A stretch of DNA of 64,000 bases from Pedobacter sp. PACM 27299 (GCF_001412655.1 NZ_CP012996.1:2852001-2916000); one strand, 5' to 3'. Counted from the first letter of the stretch, positions 1-8,905 are shown. Notes: generated from the sequence alone by a model not told the origin. Program-made: numbers and translations.

Positions 1-1320
1 CAGCCTGGTGTTCACCAGGCTGTTTTCCCTGGAGTTTAAAAGAAATACCGAACTTTCTCCCATTAAAAACAACCTTTCTTCAAACTGCAGCATCTGATCA
101 TAATCACTGACCATTGAATTGGTAATCGCCATTTGCTGCTGTATCGATTTGATTTCCGTCTGTTGCGCAGTAATTTTGTTCTTCAGCTGTAAGCGCTCTA
201 GATTGAGGTCTAGCTGACTGTCGGATATTTTGAGTTTTGCCAGTTTCAAAGCACCTCTTTCTTTTCTCAGGAAAAGCGGTACACTAAACTTCAACTCAAA
301 CTTATAATTGCCCAATTGAAAGTCATTAAAATAGGAGGGATCAGATAAATAACTGTAGCCAACATCTAATTTCGGCAATAACATATTGCGCTTTAATTTC
401 TGCTCAATAGTTAGGATTTCTATTTTCTGCTGCATGGCCATCAGCTTGGGATGGCTGGCTAAAACATCATTGTCGGGGATCAGCGCATCAAAATTGAGTG
501 CGAGTTTTAGGTCGCTTTCCAGCTCTGCTTCCGGAACCATCGTTTCCTTTAATTCCATCGGAATGTTTTCAATCCATAAGTAATTGGAAAGCTCCAATTT
601 CGCTTTAGCCAATTTTAACTCGGCTTCTGTTAAATTTAACTGCCTGTTTTTAATGACAATTCCTGCCTCAATACTGTCTACTGCTGCTTTATCTCCCGCC
701 TTAATCAGTTTTTTTACCCCTTCTGCCCGTTTCTCGGCAAAAGTCAGGTACTCCTGGTAAAGCTTGGCCTCATCATAGGTTCTCTTCCAATTGATATAAG
801 CAGTAGAAGCATCGTAAAGGATGTTTACCGCTTGTAACTGACGTTCAGATTTGCTCAGCTTGAGCTGGATTTTAGCAATCCGAATGTCGGCCATCCGCTG
901 GTTAATCAATAAGCCCTGCGCTAAAGGAACAGTGATGCCTAAGGCTGTCAGGCCGTTGTCTGGCGTTCTGTTTTGTGGATTCAGGTAATTGCCGTCATTG
1001 CTGTCGAAACCCGCTTTCACTTCTATGCCATACCAAGTGGGCACTTTAAAACTGCTGTTAAATAAGGAATAATACTCGGTTCCTTTAAACTGTTTATTGC
1101 TGAAATCGACTTCCAGTTTAGGGTCAAATCCACCACGAGCCATCATGAGGGCAGTCTCCGCTTTACTCAGCAAAAGATCTGCCTGCTTCACTGCCGGATG
1201 GTACTTTTTTACATAACCCAGGAACTCCGTAAAAGTCAGCACTTCTGGTTTGAGCTCCTGTGCGAGGCCCGGCAAAGCGAAGAAAAGGCAGCTGAGCAGG
1301 ATTAATATTTTGATTTTCAT
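1..1320 (-). CDS. TolC-family outer membrane efflux protein (3' end outside window)
   Basis: The gene starts with ATG at 1318-1320 and reads leftward without a stop to base 1, giving 440 codons; the C-terminus lies outside the window. A signal peptide (MKIKILILLSCLFFALPGLAQ) precedes a long, mostly helical protein with repeated Leu/Lys/Glu/Gln-rich coiled-coil stretches, as in the periplasmic barrel of TolC proteins. It begins 4 bp after the HlyD-like gene stops, so it is the last visible gene of the TetR-ABC-HlyD-TolC operon. The inferred role is the outer membrane exit duct of a type I secretion or efflux complex. The family call is firm; the substrate is unknown. Confidence 0.88.
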   Translation of the reverse strand, partial: MKIKILILLSCLFFALPGLAQELKPEVLTFTEFLGYVKKYHPAVKQADLLLSKAETALMMARGGFDPKLEVDFSNKQFKGTEYYSLFNSSFKVPTWYGIEVKAGFDSNDGNYLNPQNRTPDNGLTALGITVPLAQGLLINQRMADIRIAKIQLKLSKSERQLQAVNILYDASTAYINWKRTYDEAKLYQEYLTFAEKRAEGVKKLIKAGDKAAVDSIEAGIVIKNRQLNLTEAELKLAKAKLELSNYLWIENIPMELKETMVPEAELESDLKLALNFDALIPDNDVLASHPKLMAMQQKIEILTIEQKLKRNMLLPKLDVGYSYLSDPSYFNDFQLGNYKFELKFSVPLFLRKERGALKLAKLKISDSQLDLNLERLQLKNKITAQQTEIKSIQQQMAITNSMVSDYDQMLQFEERLFLMGESSVFLLNSRENSLVNTRL

Positions 1321-1324
1321 ACGC

Positions 1325-2671
1325 TTACTTTTTATCCGTAGCAGGTTTTTCCGATTGATAATAGTTGGGAGGGAAGCCATTTAAAGTTCTCCAGATTTCG
1401 AACCATACAGGCACGGTTTCCAGCAAAGCAATGGTTTCCGCGCCGGAACCCATACTCAATTGCTTTGGCCATGGGTCTTCCTCCGGATCTGGTGCGATCA
1501 ATACCCTGTACTTGCCATTTGGGCTGATAAAATTCTCTATGGCCACAATTCTTCCACCAAAAGTACCATAAGACATGTCTGGCCATCCGGAGAATACGAT
1601 TGTTGGCCAGCCATCAAACCATACACGGATCTTCTCACCTTTTTTCAAAAGGATCATGTCTATCGGGCTGACAAATGTCTCTACCGCAAACTCATATTTT
1701 GCCGGCATAATGCTCACAATCGGCACGCCTTCTTTTACGGTTTCGCCTAATCCAGATTGCAGGGCACGGTTTACATAACCATCCTGTGGCGCTTTGATGT
1801 AATACATGCCATTTCGGATGCTGTAATTTGCATATTGATTTTCCAATTTGCTCAGCTGCCCGGAAGCATCGGCCTGATTGCCAAGGGTGGTGTATTTATC
1901 GCCATTGGCTTTAGATATTTTCTCTGCATATTCTGCAGAAAGACGCTCCACTTCCAGACGGGCATTGATCAGCTCATTCCTGGAAGTCAATAGTTTGTTT
2001 TCCTGAGTAGTTACTTTTGCCTGTACATCTTGTAGCTTTAATCGCTTTTCTTCCACATCGGTGAGCGGTTTCAATCCTTCTTTTTGGAGCTGAATAGAAC
2101 GCTCTGCTTGTGTTTGGGCAATTTTAAGCTGTATTTTAACGGCTTCAAAATCCATACTGTCGCTTTCTATTTTCAAAAGAGACTGCCTGATTTTATTCTT
2201 TGCCTGCTGGTGTTTTAAGCTTTTTTCACCTTCTAAGGCGCTCACCTGAGCATTTAGGGCAGCCACTTTTCCTTGATAAGACTCCAGTGCCATTTTCTTG
2301 GCATCCACTTGATTCTTCGTGTTTTCTAATAGGTTTGGGTCAAAATAATCTTCCTTTACTTCAGAAATAAAGATGATGGTATCGCCCTTTTTCACATAAT
2401 CTCCTTCTTGTACATACCATTTTTCAATCCTTCCGGCGATGACTGTATTGATGGTTTGCGGCCGCTGATTGGGTTTTAAAGCCGTTACAGCACCAGAGCC
2501 GGAAATGTTTTGTGTCCAGGGTAGAAAAAGAACGATGATCCCAATGATGCATATCGCTAGTATCAAGCGGTTCAATATTTTATAATGAGGTCGGTTGCCG
2601 AGGTTTTTAACCGCACTATAGCGGTCTAATATATGCTGCTGCGTATTTTTCTGATCAGATAAATTTAGCAT
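1325..2671 (-). CDS. HlyD-family membrane fusion (periplasmic adaptor) protein
   Basis: A 448-residue protein with a short cytoplasmic N-terminus, one membrane helix at about residues 33-51, a biotinyl-lipoyl-like half (IAGRIEKWYVQEGDYVKKGD at about 78-97), a long coiled coil at about 125-285, and a second lipoyl half (IKAPQDGYVNRAL at about 300-312) followed by a beta-barrel domain. This is the standard layout of HlyD-type adaptors that link an inner membrane ABC transporter to TolC. It starts 4 bp after the ABC gene ends and stops 4 bp before the TolC gene, consistent with one transcript. Near the end it is rich in Trp and Pro (DPWPKQ, WPTIVFSGWP). The cargo is not evident. Confidence 0.9.
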   Translation of the reverse strand: MLNLSDQKNTQQHILDRYSAVKNLGNRPHYKILNRLILAICIIGIIVLFLPWTQNISGSGAVTALKPNQRPQTINTVIAGRIEKWYVQEGDYVKKGDTIIFISEVKEDYFDPNLLENTKNQVDAKKMALESYQGKVAALNAQVSALEGEKSLKHQQAKNKIRQSLLKIESDSMDFEAVKIQLKIAQTQAERSIQLQKEGLKPLTDVEEKRLKLQDVQAKVTTQENKLLTSRNELINARLEVERLSAEYAEKISKANGDKYTTLGNQADASGQLSKLENQYANYSIRNGMYYIKAPQDGYVNRALQSGLGETVKEGVPIVSIMPAKYEFAVETFVSPIDMILLKKGEKIRVWFDGWPTIVFSGWPDMSYGTFGGRIVAIENFISPNGKYRVLIAPDPEEDPWPKQLSMGSGAETIALLETVPVWFEIWRTLNGFPPNYYQSEKPATDKK

Positions 2672-2675
2672 GTTC

Positions 2676-4337
2676 TTATTTCTTTAGGTCGTTGATGATT
2701 TTTCCGTTTTTCATAGTAATAGACCTGTTGGATTTCAACTTCCAGGTAGGGTTTGCAGAGGAGACAATCACCGTCCATTTCTGATTTTCAGCACAAATGA
2801 AGTCGATGATGGCATCTGCGCTATCTTGATCCAGACGGTCAGTCGGGTCTTCATAAAGCAGGATCGCCGGTTTATGAATAATGCTTCTGGCCAGCATGAT
2901 CTTCTGCGCATTGGATGAAGAAAGCTGCTTGCCTTCCGGGAATATTTTAGTGTCCAGCCCTTGAGGCAGGGTTTTAATATAGGCGCTCAGCTGTACCGCA
3001 TCTAATGCCCATCGGAGATCCTGTGCAGAAACAGAAGGGTCATTGAAGGTAATGTTCTCCAGGATACTGCCTTCAAAGGGGCTTTGTCCTTGAATGATCA
3101 TCCCAATCTGCGCGCGGTATTGGTTGATATCGATCTGGCGGAAGGTATCGTCATTGATAAATAATGCACCTGAAGTAGGTTTTAATAAGCCGGAAAGCGT
3201 ACGGATTAACGTGGTTTTTCCAGAGCCATTTGCGCCATTCAGGATGATTTTTTCACCGGGCTCAATTTTCAATGAGATGTCTTTTAACATATCGGTTTCG
3301 GCGCCAGGGAATCGAAGTGATACCTGATCTGCTTCCAGGGTAATGCGGTCGTAAAGTGGCTTGCCTTCGGTTTCCGAGAGGGTTTCAATTTCCATATCCG
3401 TCACTTTTCCAATCTTTTCCACAGCGGTCAGTACATCGTAGAAGGTCTCCAGACCCAGTACGATTTTCTCTACCGAATTGATCACCAACAAAATGATGAT
3501 CTCGGAGGCAACAAACTGACCGATGTTCATCTGCTGATTCAGTACCAGGTAACCTCCAATTAGGAGCAATCCGGCAGTGATGATTACTTTAAAGATGATC
3601 AGCTGTGCATATTGCCGCTTGATGACGTTGAAGTGTTTTTCGCGGTAATCCAGGTAGTTGTTGGTTAAGCTGTTGTTTTTCTGAAGGGCAAAGTCGAAGT
3701 TTAATGCTTTTTTGAAACTGTGTTTGTTCCTGGCAATCTCCTGCAGCCATTCTGCAGCGCGGTATTTATACTTGGATTCACTCAAACTGGTATCCAGTCC
3801 CTTGGTATAAGAAAATTTAAAGATCAGGTATAGCATAGCCACTAGTAATACGCCAAACAGGATGAAGGAAGGGTGGTATAAAGACAGCAGAATGATCCCA
3901 AATCCTATTTGCAGCAGGGCTGAAGAGTAATCCAGCATGAGCTTGGAAACACCCTTTTGAATGGTCAAAGTATCAAAGAAGCGATTGGCGATTTCCGGGG
4001 GATAAAGCTCATGGTACAACTCATCGAACTTGATTTTCGGAAGTCGGTAGGCAAATTCAAAAGAAGAACGGACAAAGATTTTCTGCTGTAGGTTTTCTGT
4101 GATCCGCAATTGCATGAGCGATAGAATTCCTACAAAAGCAACCCCCGTGACTACCCCGATCACCAGGATGATCCAGGAAATGCTGACCCTGCCGCTTTGC
4201 AGGAAATTTACAATCGCCTGGATGCCTAATGGCAGCGACAGACTGATGAGTCCGGCAATGATGGCGTATAAAAATATTTGAGTTACATCTTTTTTGTCAA
4301 GCTTGAGCAGACTGAAGAATCTTTTTGCTGGGGTCAT
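2676..4337 (-). CDS. ABC transporter, fused membrane and ATPase domains, degenerate ATPase motifs
   Basis: A 553-residue half-transporter. Membrane helices fill roughly residues 20-300 and the nucleotide-binding domain follows. There is no N-terminal C39 peptidase domain, so it is not a leader-cleaving bacteriocin exporter. Walker A (GANGSGKT, about 367-374) is intact. The signature motif reads LSSSN instead of LSGGQ (about 471-475), Walker B ends YEDPT instead of DEPT (about 493-500), and no histidine is seen at the expected H-loop (SSANPTW, about 525-531). The start ATG overlaps the TetR stop as ATGA. The inferred role is powering type I export with the adjacent HlyD and TolC proteins, perhaps with weak or regulated ATPase activity. 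Confidence 0.88.
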   Translation of the reverse strand: MTPAKRFFSLLKLDKKDVTQIFLYAIIAGLISLSLPLGIQAIVNFLQSGRVSISWIILVIGVVTGVAFVGILSLMQLRITENLQQKIFVRSSFEFAYRLPKIKFDELYHELYPPEIANRFFDTLTIQKGVSKLMLDYSSALLQIGFGIILLSLYHPSFILFGVLLVAMLYLIFKFSYTKGLDTSLSESKYKYRAAEWLQEIARNKHSFKKALNFDFALQKNNSLTNNYLDYREKHFNVIKRQYAQLIIFKVIITAGLLLIGGYLVLNQQMNIGQFVASEIIILLVINSVEKIVLGLETFYDVLTAVEKIGKVTDMEIETLSETEGKPLYDRITLEADQVSLRFPGAETDMLKDISLKIEPGEKIILNGANGSGKTTLIRTLSGLLKPTSGALFINDDTFRQIDINQYRAQIGMIIQGQSPFEGSILENITFNDPSVSAQDLRWALDAVQLSAYIKTLPQGLDTKIFPEGKQLSSSNAQKIMLARSIIHKPAILLYEDPTDRLDQDSADAIIDFICAENQKWTVIVSSANPTWKLKSNRSITMKNGKIINDLKK

Positions 4338-5014
4338 GGTTTTGGGCTTAATATGCGCTGGATAAGGTCTGTATAATAGGCAGTAGGACTGGTGCTTTCA
4401 TTGCAGTCTGTAATGGTTTTGAAGTGATCTTTCAGGAAATGCTGGTGTAATGCGCCTTCCACGATGCTCGAAATTAAGCTCTTCGGGAAAGGATATGCCG
4501 GATCAATCAATACCACCATTCCTACCATTCTGCTGATCACTCTTTTGTAAATCAAAAAGAAGCCCTCTTTGTTTTCTTCATCTACCTCTTTGGTTAAAAA
4601 AGTCTTGGTAAATTCCGCAATGATGACCTTATTCAGCAAGGCTTCATTGATGTAAGGGGTATTCAGGTCGTCCTCAATTTTCTCCGTCACGAGTTCCAGC
4701 GCTTTGAGCAGTTGGTCTAAAGGAGCGGCAATGTTGGCGGTAGCAAAGACCATTTTATACTCTATCCAACTCCAGTACCAGGAGGAGAAGTAGACCAGTA
4801 ATTTATGCTTGTTTTCAAAGTAACGGTAGATTGAACTCTCATTTGAACCGATGCGTTCCCCAAGCTTTTTGAAGGTGAAGTTGTCAAAGCCGATTTCATC
4901 CATGATGATCAGACTATGCTTGATGATTTTCCTGCCAAGCGTAGTGGTTTCCGGATCTTTCACATAGATCTTGTCGTTCACCTGGATTTTTATATTTGCG
5001 AGTAGCTGATCCAT
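4334..5014 (-). CDS. TetR-family transcriptional regulator
   Basis: A 226-residue protein. An N-terminal helix-turn-helix is visible at about residues 45-70 (FKKLGERIGSNESSIYRYFE, then NKHKLL), the typical TetR recognition pattern; the C-terminal ligand-binding part is not conserved in any way I recognise. It is the first gene of the export operon and overlaps the ABC start by 4 bp, so its level is probably coupled to the exporter. An inverted repeat lies next to a probable -7 element just upstream, suggesting autorepression that is relieved by a ligand. The ligand may be the exported compound, but that is inference. Confidence 0.87.
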   Translation of the reverse strand: MDQLLANIKIQVNDKIYVKDPETTTLGRKIIKHSLIIMDEIGFDNFTFKKLGERIGSNESSIYRYFENKHKLLVYFSSWYWSWIEYKMVFATANIAAPLDQLLKALELVTEKIEDDLNTPYINEALLNKVIIAEFTKTFLTKEVDEENKEGFFLIYKRVISRMVGMVVLIDPAYPFPKSLISSIVEGALHQHFLKDHFKTITDCNESTSPTAYYTDLIQRILSPKP

Positions 5015-5031
5015 AATAGCTGTGTTTACTG

Positions 5032-5052
5032 CAAATGTAATAGTATTACTAT
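5032..5052 (-). promoter_or_regulatory. Candidate promoter -7 element with overlapping TetR operator
   Basis: On the minus strand TACATTTG (plus positions 5032-5039) fits the Bacteroidota -7 consensus TAnnTTTG, about 18 bases from the tetR start codon. Directly upstream, in the -7/-33 spacer, is a perfect inverted repeat ATAGT-ATT-ACTAT (5040-5052). A repressor bound there would block the promoter. The repeat and motif are seen directly; the operator role is inferred. Confidence 0.45.
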
Positions 5053-5100
5053 CATAAATATGAATAATACTTCTATTTTTTAAGAAATCCGCTTTTAATT

Positions 5101-5122
5101 AGCTTATAATGGCCTATAAGCT
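5101..5122. promoter_or_regulatory. Inverted repeat between divergent genes
   Basis: AGCTTATA and TATAAGCT form a perfect 8-bp inverted repeat around the 6-base spacer ATGGCC, about 130 bp before the oxidoreductase start and 87 bp from the tetR start. The arms extend with one wobble on each side (AATTAGC / GCTGATT). No T-run follows, so a protein-binding site is more likely than a terminator. The binding protein is unknown. Confidence 0.35.
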
Positions 5123-5249
5123 GATTGGTGTTTTGATCAATTCTGGAAGATTATACGAAATCTGCTATGGAGGAGAAAGCCTGAGCGGATTACAATTCTT
5201 AATGATTTATTTGTATTTTACAATCGTTATGAACCTTTAAAGAAATAAA

Positions 5250-6584
5250 ATGATGCTCAACCGAAGAAACTTTATCCGAAATAGTGCTGGCGCATTAGGT
5301 AGTACAATCCTGCTTTCTGCACTCGATAATCCTGCTTATGCGCTTTATGAGCGAACAATTGGGGCTAACGACCAGATCAATATCGGAGTGATTGGGATCA
5401 ACGGAATGGGCTGGTCGGATTTAAGAGCCGCGCTGAATGTACCGGGAGTAACTTTAATCGCCTTGTGTGATTCGGATCAGAACGTGTTGGACAAAAGGAT
5501 GGGGGAGCTGAAAGGCTTCAACATTGATGCTGCAAAGGTGAAAGCGTATAAAGATTATCGTGCCTTATTGGAGAATAAAGACATTGATGCGGTGATCATT
5601 GGAAGTCCGGATCATTGGCATGCTTTGATGATGATTCATGCTTGTCAGGCAGGTAAAGATGTGTATGTAGAAAAGCCGGTTGGGAATTCAATTCTGGAAT
5701 GCCGGACAATGGTGGCTGCACAGCAGAAATATAATAAAATAGTGCAGGCAGGGCAATGGCAGCGGAGTCAGCAGCATTTCAAAGATGCGGTTGATTTTGT
5801 ACAAGGCGGACAGCTCGGGAACATCAGGACGGTTAAAGTCTGGTGTTATCAGGGTTGGATGAAGCCTGGGCCCGTAGTTCCGGATACCGCAGTTCCTGCT
5901 GGAGTAGATTATGATCTATGGTTAGGGCCAGCAAAAAAACGTGCCTTCAATTCCAGCAGGTATCACTTTAACTTTAGGTGGTTTTGGGATTATGCCGGTG
6001 GACTTATGACAGATTGGGGCGTACATTTGATCGACTATGGCTTATTGGGGATGGGCTCACCAGTTCCGAAAAGCATTTCTGCATTAGGCGGACGTTTTGC
6101 TTACCCTGATTTATATGAGGAAACACCAGATACCCTGACTACCCTTTATGAATTTGATAAATTTAATATGGTTTGGGATTCTGCAATGGGCATCGATAAC
6201 GGTTCTTACAACAGAGATCATGGCATCGCCTATATCGGTAACAATGGAACGCTGATTCTGAATAGAGGAGGATGGGAAGTCATTGAAGAAAGACAAAGCG
6301 GTAATAAAGTGAGTAAACCTTTTGTGAAAGCCTCAGATAATGGACTTAACAACCACATGCTGAACTTTTTTGCCAGTGTCAGGTCAAGGAAAAAAGAAGA
6401 CTTGAATTGTGATATTCAGGCGGCAGCACATGTGGCCAGTATCGCCCAAATGGGCAATATTGCGTATAAAAGCGGAGAAAAACTAACCTGGGATGCCCAG
6501 AAAAACCAATTTACCGACAAACAAATTAATAGTAAATACTTAATGGCAGCCTACCATAATGGTTATAACTTGCCGAAAATTTAA
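5250..6584 (+). CDS. Gfo/Idh/MocA-family oxidoreductase with Tat-type signal
   Basis: A 444-residue protein. It begins with a twin-arginine-like signal (RRNFIRNSAGALGSTILLSA; two adjacent ATG codons at 5250 and 5253 are both possible starts). The Rossmann NAD(P)-binding region follows (IGVIGINGMGW, about 45-55), then the EKPVG motif (about 140) with the catalytic-type Lys, and a C-terminal Gfo/Idh/MocA dimerisation domain. Members of this exported subfamily act on sugars or sugar derivatives in Bacteroidota, but the substrate cannot be read here. The next gene, a cyclophilin, starts 3 bp after its stop. The Tat signal implies that the organism has a Tat translocase, which matters for the urease discussed below. 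Confidence 0.88.
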   Translation: MMLNRRNFIRNSAGALGSTILLSALDNPAYALYERTIGANDQINIGVIGINGMGWSDLRAALNVPGVTLIALCDSDQNVLDKRMGELKGFNIDAAKVKAYKDYRALLENKDIDAVIIGSPDHWHALMMIHACQAGKDVYVEKPVGNSILECRTMVAAQQKYNKIVQAGQWQRSQQHFKDAVDFVQGGQLGNIRTVKVWCYQGWMKPGPVVPDTAVPAGVDYDLWLGPAKKRAFNSSRYHFNFRWFWDYAGGLMTDWGVHLIDYGLLGMGSPVPKSISALGGRFAYPDLYEETPDTLTTLYEFDKFNMVWDSAMGIDNGSYNRDHGIAYIGNNGTLILNRGGWEVIEERQSGNKVSKPFVKASDNGLNNHMLNFFASVRSRKKEDLNCDIQAAAHVASIAQMGNIAYKSGEKLTWDAQKNQFTDKQINSKYLMAAYHNGYNLPKI

Positions 6585-6587
6585 AAT

Positions 6588-7271
6588 ATGAAGTTTCTTT
6601 TTACCACTGCCGGGTTTGCACTGATGGCCCTGATGTCTTATGGACAATCAAAGTTTGTACGTTTAGAAACCAGCAAAGGAGATATTACCCTGATGCTGTA
6701 TGACCAGACTCCTAAGCATAGGGATGCCTTTGTAAAAACCATTAGACAAGGTTTGTATGATCAGGCTGCTTTTAACCGGGTGATCAAAGGTTTTGTGAGT
6801 CAGGGTGGAGAGTTGGATGAGACGATCCTGGATAGGGAAAAATTGCATCCTGAAAAACCATTAGCACGCATTCCTGCGGAGATTGTTCCAGGGCTTTTTC
6901 ATAAAAAAGGCGCATTAGGTGCCGGTAGAAACGACAACCCAGAACACAGCTCTTACCTGACACAGATTTACCTGGTCGCAGGAAAACCGCAGACAGACGA
7001 AGAACTGAATGCAATGGAGAAAAAGAAAGGCCACCAGTTCTCGGCCGCAGAAAGAACAGCGTACAAAAAGATTGGAGGAATTCCTCGTCTGGACCTTGAT
7101 TATACGATATTCGGGGAAATTGTAGCGGGAATGGAAGTGGCAGATGCCATCAATTCAGTGCCAACGAATCAGCATGATTTACCCTTAATACCAATTACAT
7201 TCAGCCCTAAGCTGTTGTCTAAGAAAGAGGCTGCAGTCATCAGGAAAGTATTGGATTCCCATGTAAATTAA
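6588..7271 (+). CDS. Peptidyl-prolyl cis-trans isomerase, cyclophilin type
   Basis: A 227-residue protein with a signal peptide (MKFLFTTAGFALMALMSYGQ) and a cyclophilin fold. FNRVIKGFVSQGG (about 64-76) is the core active-site segment, with the catalytic-type Arg and the Gln-Gly-Gly turn. A charged insertion (about 120-160, EELNAMEKKKGHQFS) separates the two halves; similar insertions occur in other Bacteroidota cyclophilins. It follows the oxidoreductase by 3 bp, so the two genes are probably cotranscribed. Predicted location is the periplasm, where it would speed proline isomerisation during folding of exported proteins. Confidence 0.9.
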   Translation: MKFLFTTAGFALMALMSYGQSKFVRLETSKGDITLMLYDQTPKHRDAFVKTIRQGLYDQAAFNRVIKGFVSQGGELDETILDREKLHPEKPLARIPAEIVPGLFHKKGALGAGRNDNPEHSSYLTQIYLVAGKPQTDEELNAMEKKKGHQFSAAERTAYKKIGGIPRLDLDYTIFGEIVAGMEVADAINSVPTNQHDLPLIPITFSPKLLSKKEAAVIRKVLDSHVN

Positions 7272-7310
7272 CGCATTTTTGAATTTCGACGTTGAAATCT
7301 TAAGAAGAAC

Positions 7311-7646
7311 ATGGATGTAGTTAAATCACTGGCTATTTTTATACTGGCTGGACTTTGCGAAATTGGGGGAGGTTACCTGATCTGGTTGTGGTTAAAAGAA
7401 GGAAAGCCTTTATGGTATGGATTGGTAGGCGCCATCATCCTCGTAGGATATGGGATAGTCGCAACCTGGCAAACTGCTAATTTTGGAAGGGTATACGCCA
7501 CTTATGGTGGGGTATTTATTGTGCTGGCCTTACTGTGGGCCTGGAAAGTGGATGGCTTTAAGCCTGATAAATGGGACATTATTGGCGCTTCAATAGCACT
7601 TGTTGGCGCCTGCATCATCATCTATATGCCAAGAAGTATCCACTAA
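7311..7646 (+). CDS. YnfA/UPF0060-family small membrane protein
   Basis: A 111-residue integral membrane protein with four predicted helices (about 5-25, 32-52, 63-80, 88-107). The segment LAGLCEIGGGYLIWLWLKEG near the N-terminus is the hallmark of the YnfA/UPF0060 family, which is distantly related to small multidrug resistance (SMR) exporters. The length matches the family (about 108-112). It lies 39 bp after the cyclophilin gene on the same strand. The family assignment is strong; a role in efflux of cationic compounds is only suggested by relatedness to SMR proteins. Confidence 0.88.
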   Translation: MDVVKSLAIFILAGLCEIGGGYLIWLWLKEGKPLWYGLVGAIILVGYGIVATWQTANFGRVYATYGGVFIVLALLWAWKVDGFKPDKWDIIGASIALVGACIIIYMPRSIH

Positions 7647-7727
7647 ACCTCTATAGCTGTAGCGAAAAGCAGGTGGTTCTCGTTATAACAGGTAAGAACC
7701 TAGTTTAAATCAACCAAATTCCAAATT

Positions 7728-8195
7728 ATGATGAAAAGATCCGCTGCTTATGTTTTAATGATTGCAGGTGTTACATCCCTGTCGGCTTGTCTCAAAGAAA
7801 CCATGAACGATGACCGCAATCCTGGCTGTGATCCGCCCAGTTCCAATGCGTTTTTTCAAGTCCTGGATAAAACTTCCGGTGCCAACCTATTTTTTGGTGA
7901 GCATGCAAAGTATAAAATTAATGAAATTAACGTCTATAGAACGAAAGATAAGACCTTTAAGGAGCCTTTGCGTTTAGCTCCTGTTGGAGGTGACATTCTG
8001 GCATTTTCGCTTGCTTTTGATTATCAAAAGCCTATTGATACCCTGCTGATTAAAATCGCAGATACCCCAGTAGATTCCTTGTTTTATACGGTGAAAAAAC
8101 CTGAAAATCATTGCAACCCGTACGAGATGCTGAATGTTAAATTCAATAAAGTCGATATCATTAGAGAAAAAGGGCTTTTTATATTTAAGAAGTAA
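7728..8195 (+). CDS. Small predicted lipoprotein, unknown function
   Basis: A 155-residue protein with an N-terminal lipoprotein signal: a basic start (MMKRS), a hydrophobic stretch, and the lipobox-like LSAC with Cys at residue 21. The mature part is probably beta-rich, with two further Cys residues (C34 and one near residue 127) that could form a disulfide. The second ATG (7731) is also a possible start. It is the last plus-strand gene before a strong hairpin shared with the converging gene. I do not recognise the family and assign no function. Confidence 0.7.
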   Translation: MMKRSAAYVLMIAGVTSLSACLKETMNDDRNPGCDPPSSNAFFQVLDKTSGANLFFGEHAKYKINEINVYRTKDKTFKEPLRLAPVGGDILAFSLAFDYQKPIDTLLIKIADTPVDSLFYTVKKPENHCNPYEMLNVKFNKVDIIREKGLFIFKK

Positions 8196-8222
8196 GGAAT
8201 TTATAGTCGTATTGCTTTAAAA

Positions 8223-8281
8223 TATCCCCATTTACAAGGTGCCAGTAGACGGCTGCCTGGTAAATGGGGATAAATGTTTTT
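8223..8281. terminator. Bidirectional rho-independent terminator
   Basis: A perfect 13-bp inverted repeat, TATCCCCATTTAC (8223-8235) with GTAAATGGGGATA (8260-8272), encloses a 24-base loop. A T-rich run follows on the plus side (GTTTTTA, 8276-8282) and an A-run precedes it on the other (8219-8222). It lies between two convergent genes that end at 8195 and 8307, so it can serve both. Confidence 0.85.
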
Positions 8282-8306
8282 ATTCAGGGTTCATTCTTCC
8301 GCTGAC

Positions 8307-8891
8307 TTAATAGATTTTTAGGTTTTTCCAATCTCCTCCGGAGCCATCCCCAGCCCAATAACCGATCATTTTTCCAGTAGTCTGTACCAGAGGTTTCAGC
8401 TCCAGAATGGCCTGCTCATTCAGGTAAACTTTTATTTTGTCTGTACTAACCTCGATCTTTACATAGAACCATTGGTTAGGGTCGATGTCTGAACACACCG
8501 ACTGCTCATATTGATTTGGAAATTCAGCACGAAGTTTCGGCCAATCATATTTTAGGTTGGCAATGTATTGTACAGCATGGCATTTTCTGATCGGGCCTGT
8601 ACTGCGAAAGTTAAATGGCCGAAAGTAAATCGCCTCATAAGTGGTGTCATTAAGCCCATGAAAAGCAATTCCAGGAAAGCTGCCTTGAAATTTGTCTTTT
8701 CCTCTGGGCTCAAGCTTGATGGTTCCAGTGCTAAACTTCTTATCGGTTATCCAGGCAATTTCAACTTTGTCCATTTCATTCAGCTGTATTGCTCCCGACT
8801 GCTTGTCGACGCTAATTTTGGGGTTAACTACCTTACAACACATTATTGTTTCAATGTCTTTTTTTGCGCTATGCAAATTTCCACTGACCAT
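8307..8891 (-). CDS. Concanavalin/LamG-like fold protein, unknown function
   Basis: A 194-residue protein without a signal peptide. Alternating hydrophobic strands and segments such as FPGIAFHGLNDTTYEAIYFRP, NQWFYVKIEVSTDKIKVYLN and GKMIGYWAGDGSGGDWKNLKIY resemble the beta-sandwich of 3-keto-disaccharide hydrolase-like (DUF1080-type) or LamG carbohydrate-binding domains; GDWKNLKIY is typical of their last strand. A short N-terminal stretch contains a Cys pair (MCC at about 17-19). It faces the upstream gene across the shared terminator and is divergent from the response regulator. The fold call is moderate and the ligand unknown. Confidence 0.65.
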   Translation of the reverse strand: MVSGNLHSAKKDIETIMCCKVVNPKISVDKQSGAIQLNEMDKVEIAWITDKKFSTGTIKLEPRGKDKFQGSFPGIAFHGLNDTTYEAIYFRPFNFRSTGPIRKCHAVQYIANLKYDWPKLRAEFPNQYEQSVCSDIDPNQWFYVKIEVSTDKIKVYLNEQAILELKPLVQTTGKMIGYWAGDGSGGDWKNLKIY

Positions 8892-8897
8892 TTTAAG

Positions 8898-8905
8898 TAA
8901 ATTTG
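8898..8905 (+). promoter_or_regulatory. Candidate -7 promoter element for the two-component operon
   Basis: TAAATTTG matches the Bacteroidota -7 consensus TAnnTTTG exactly and lies 38 bases before the response regulator ATG. No convincing -33 TTG is seen, so the call is tentative. Confidence 0.3.
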
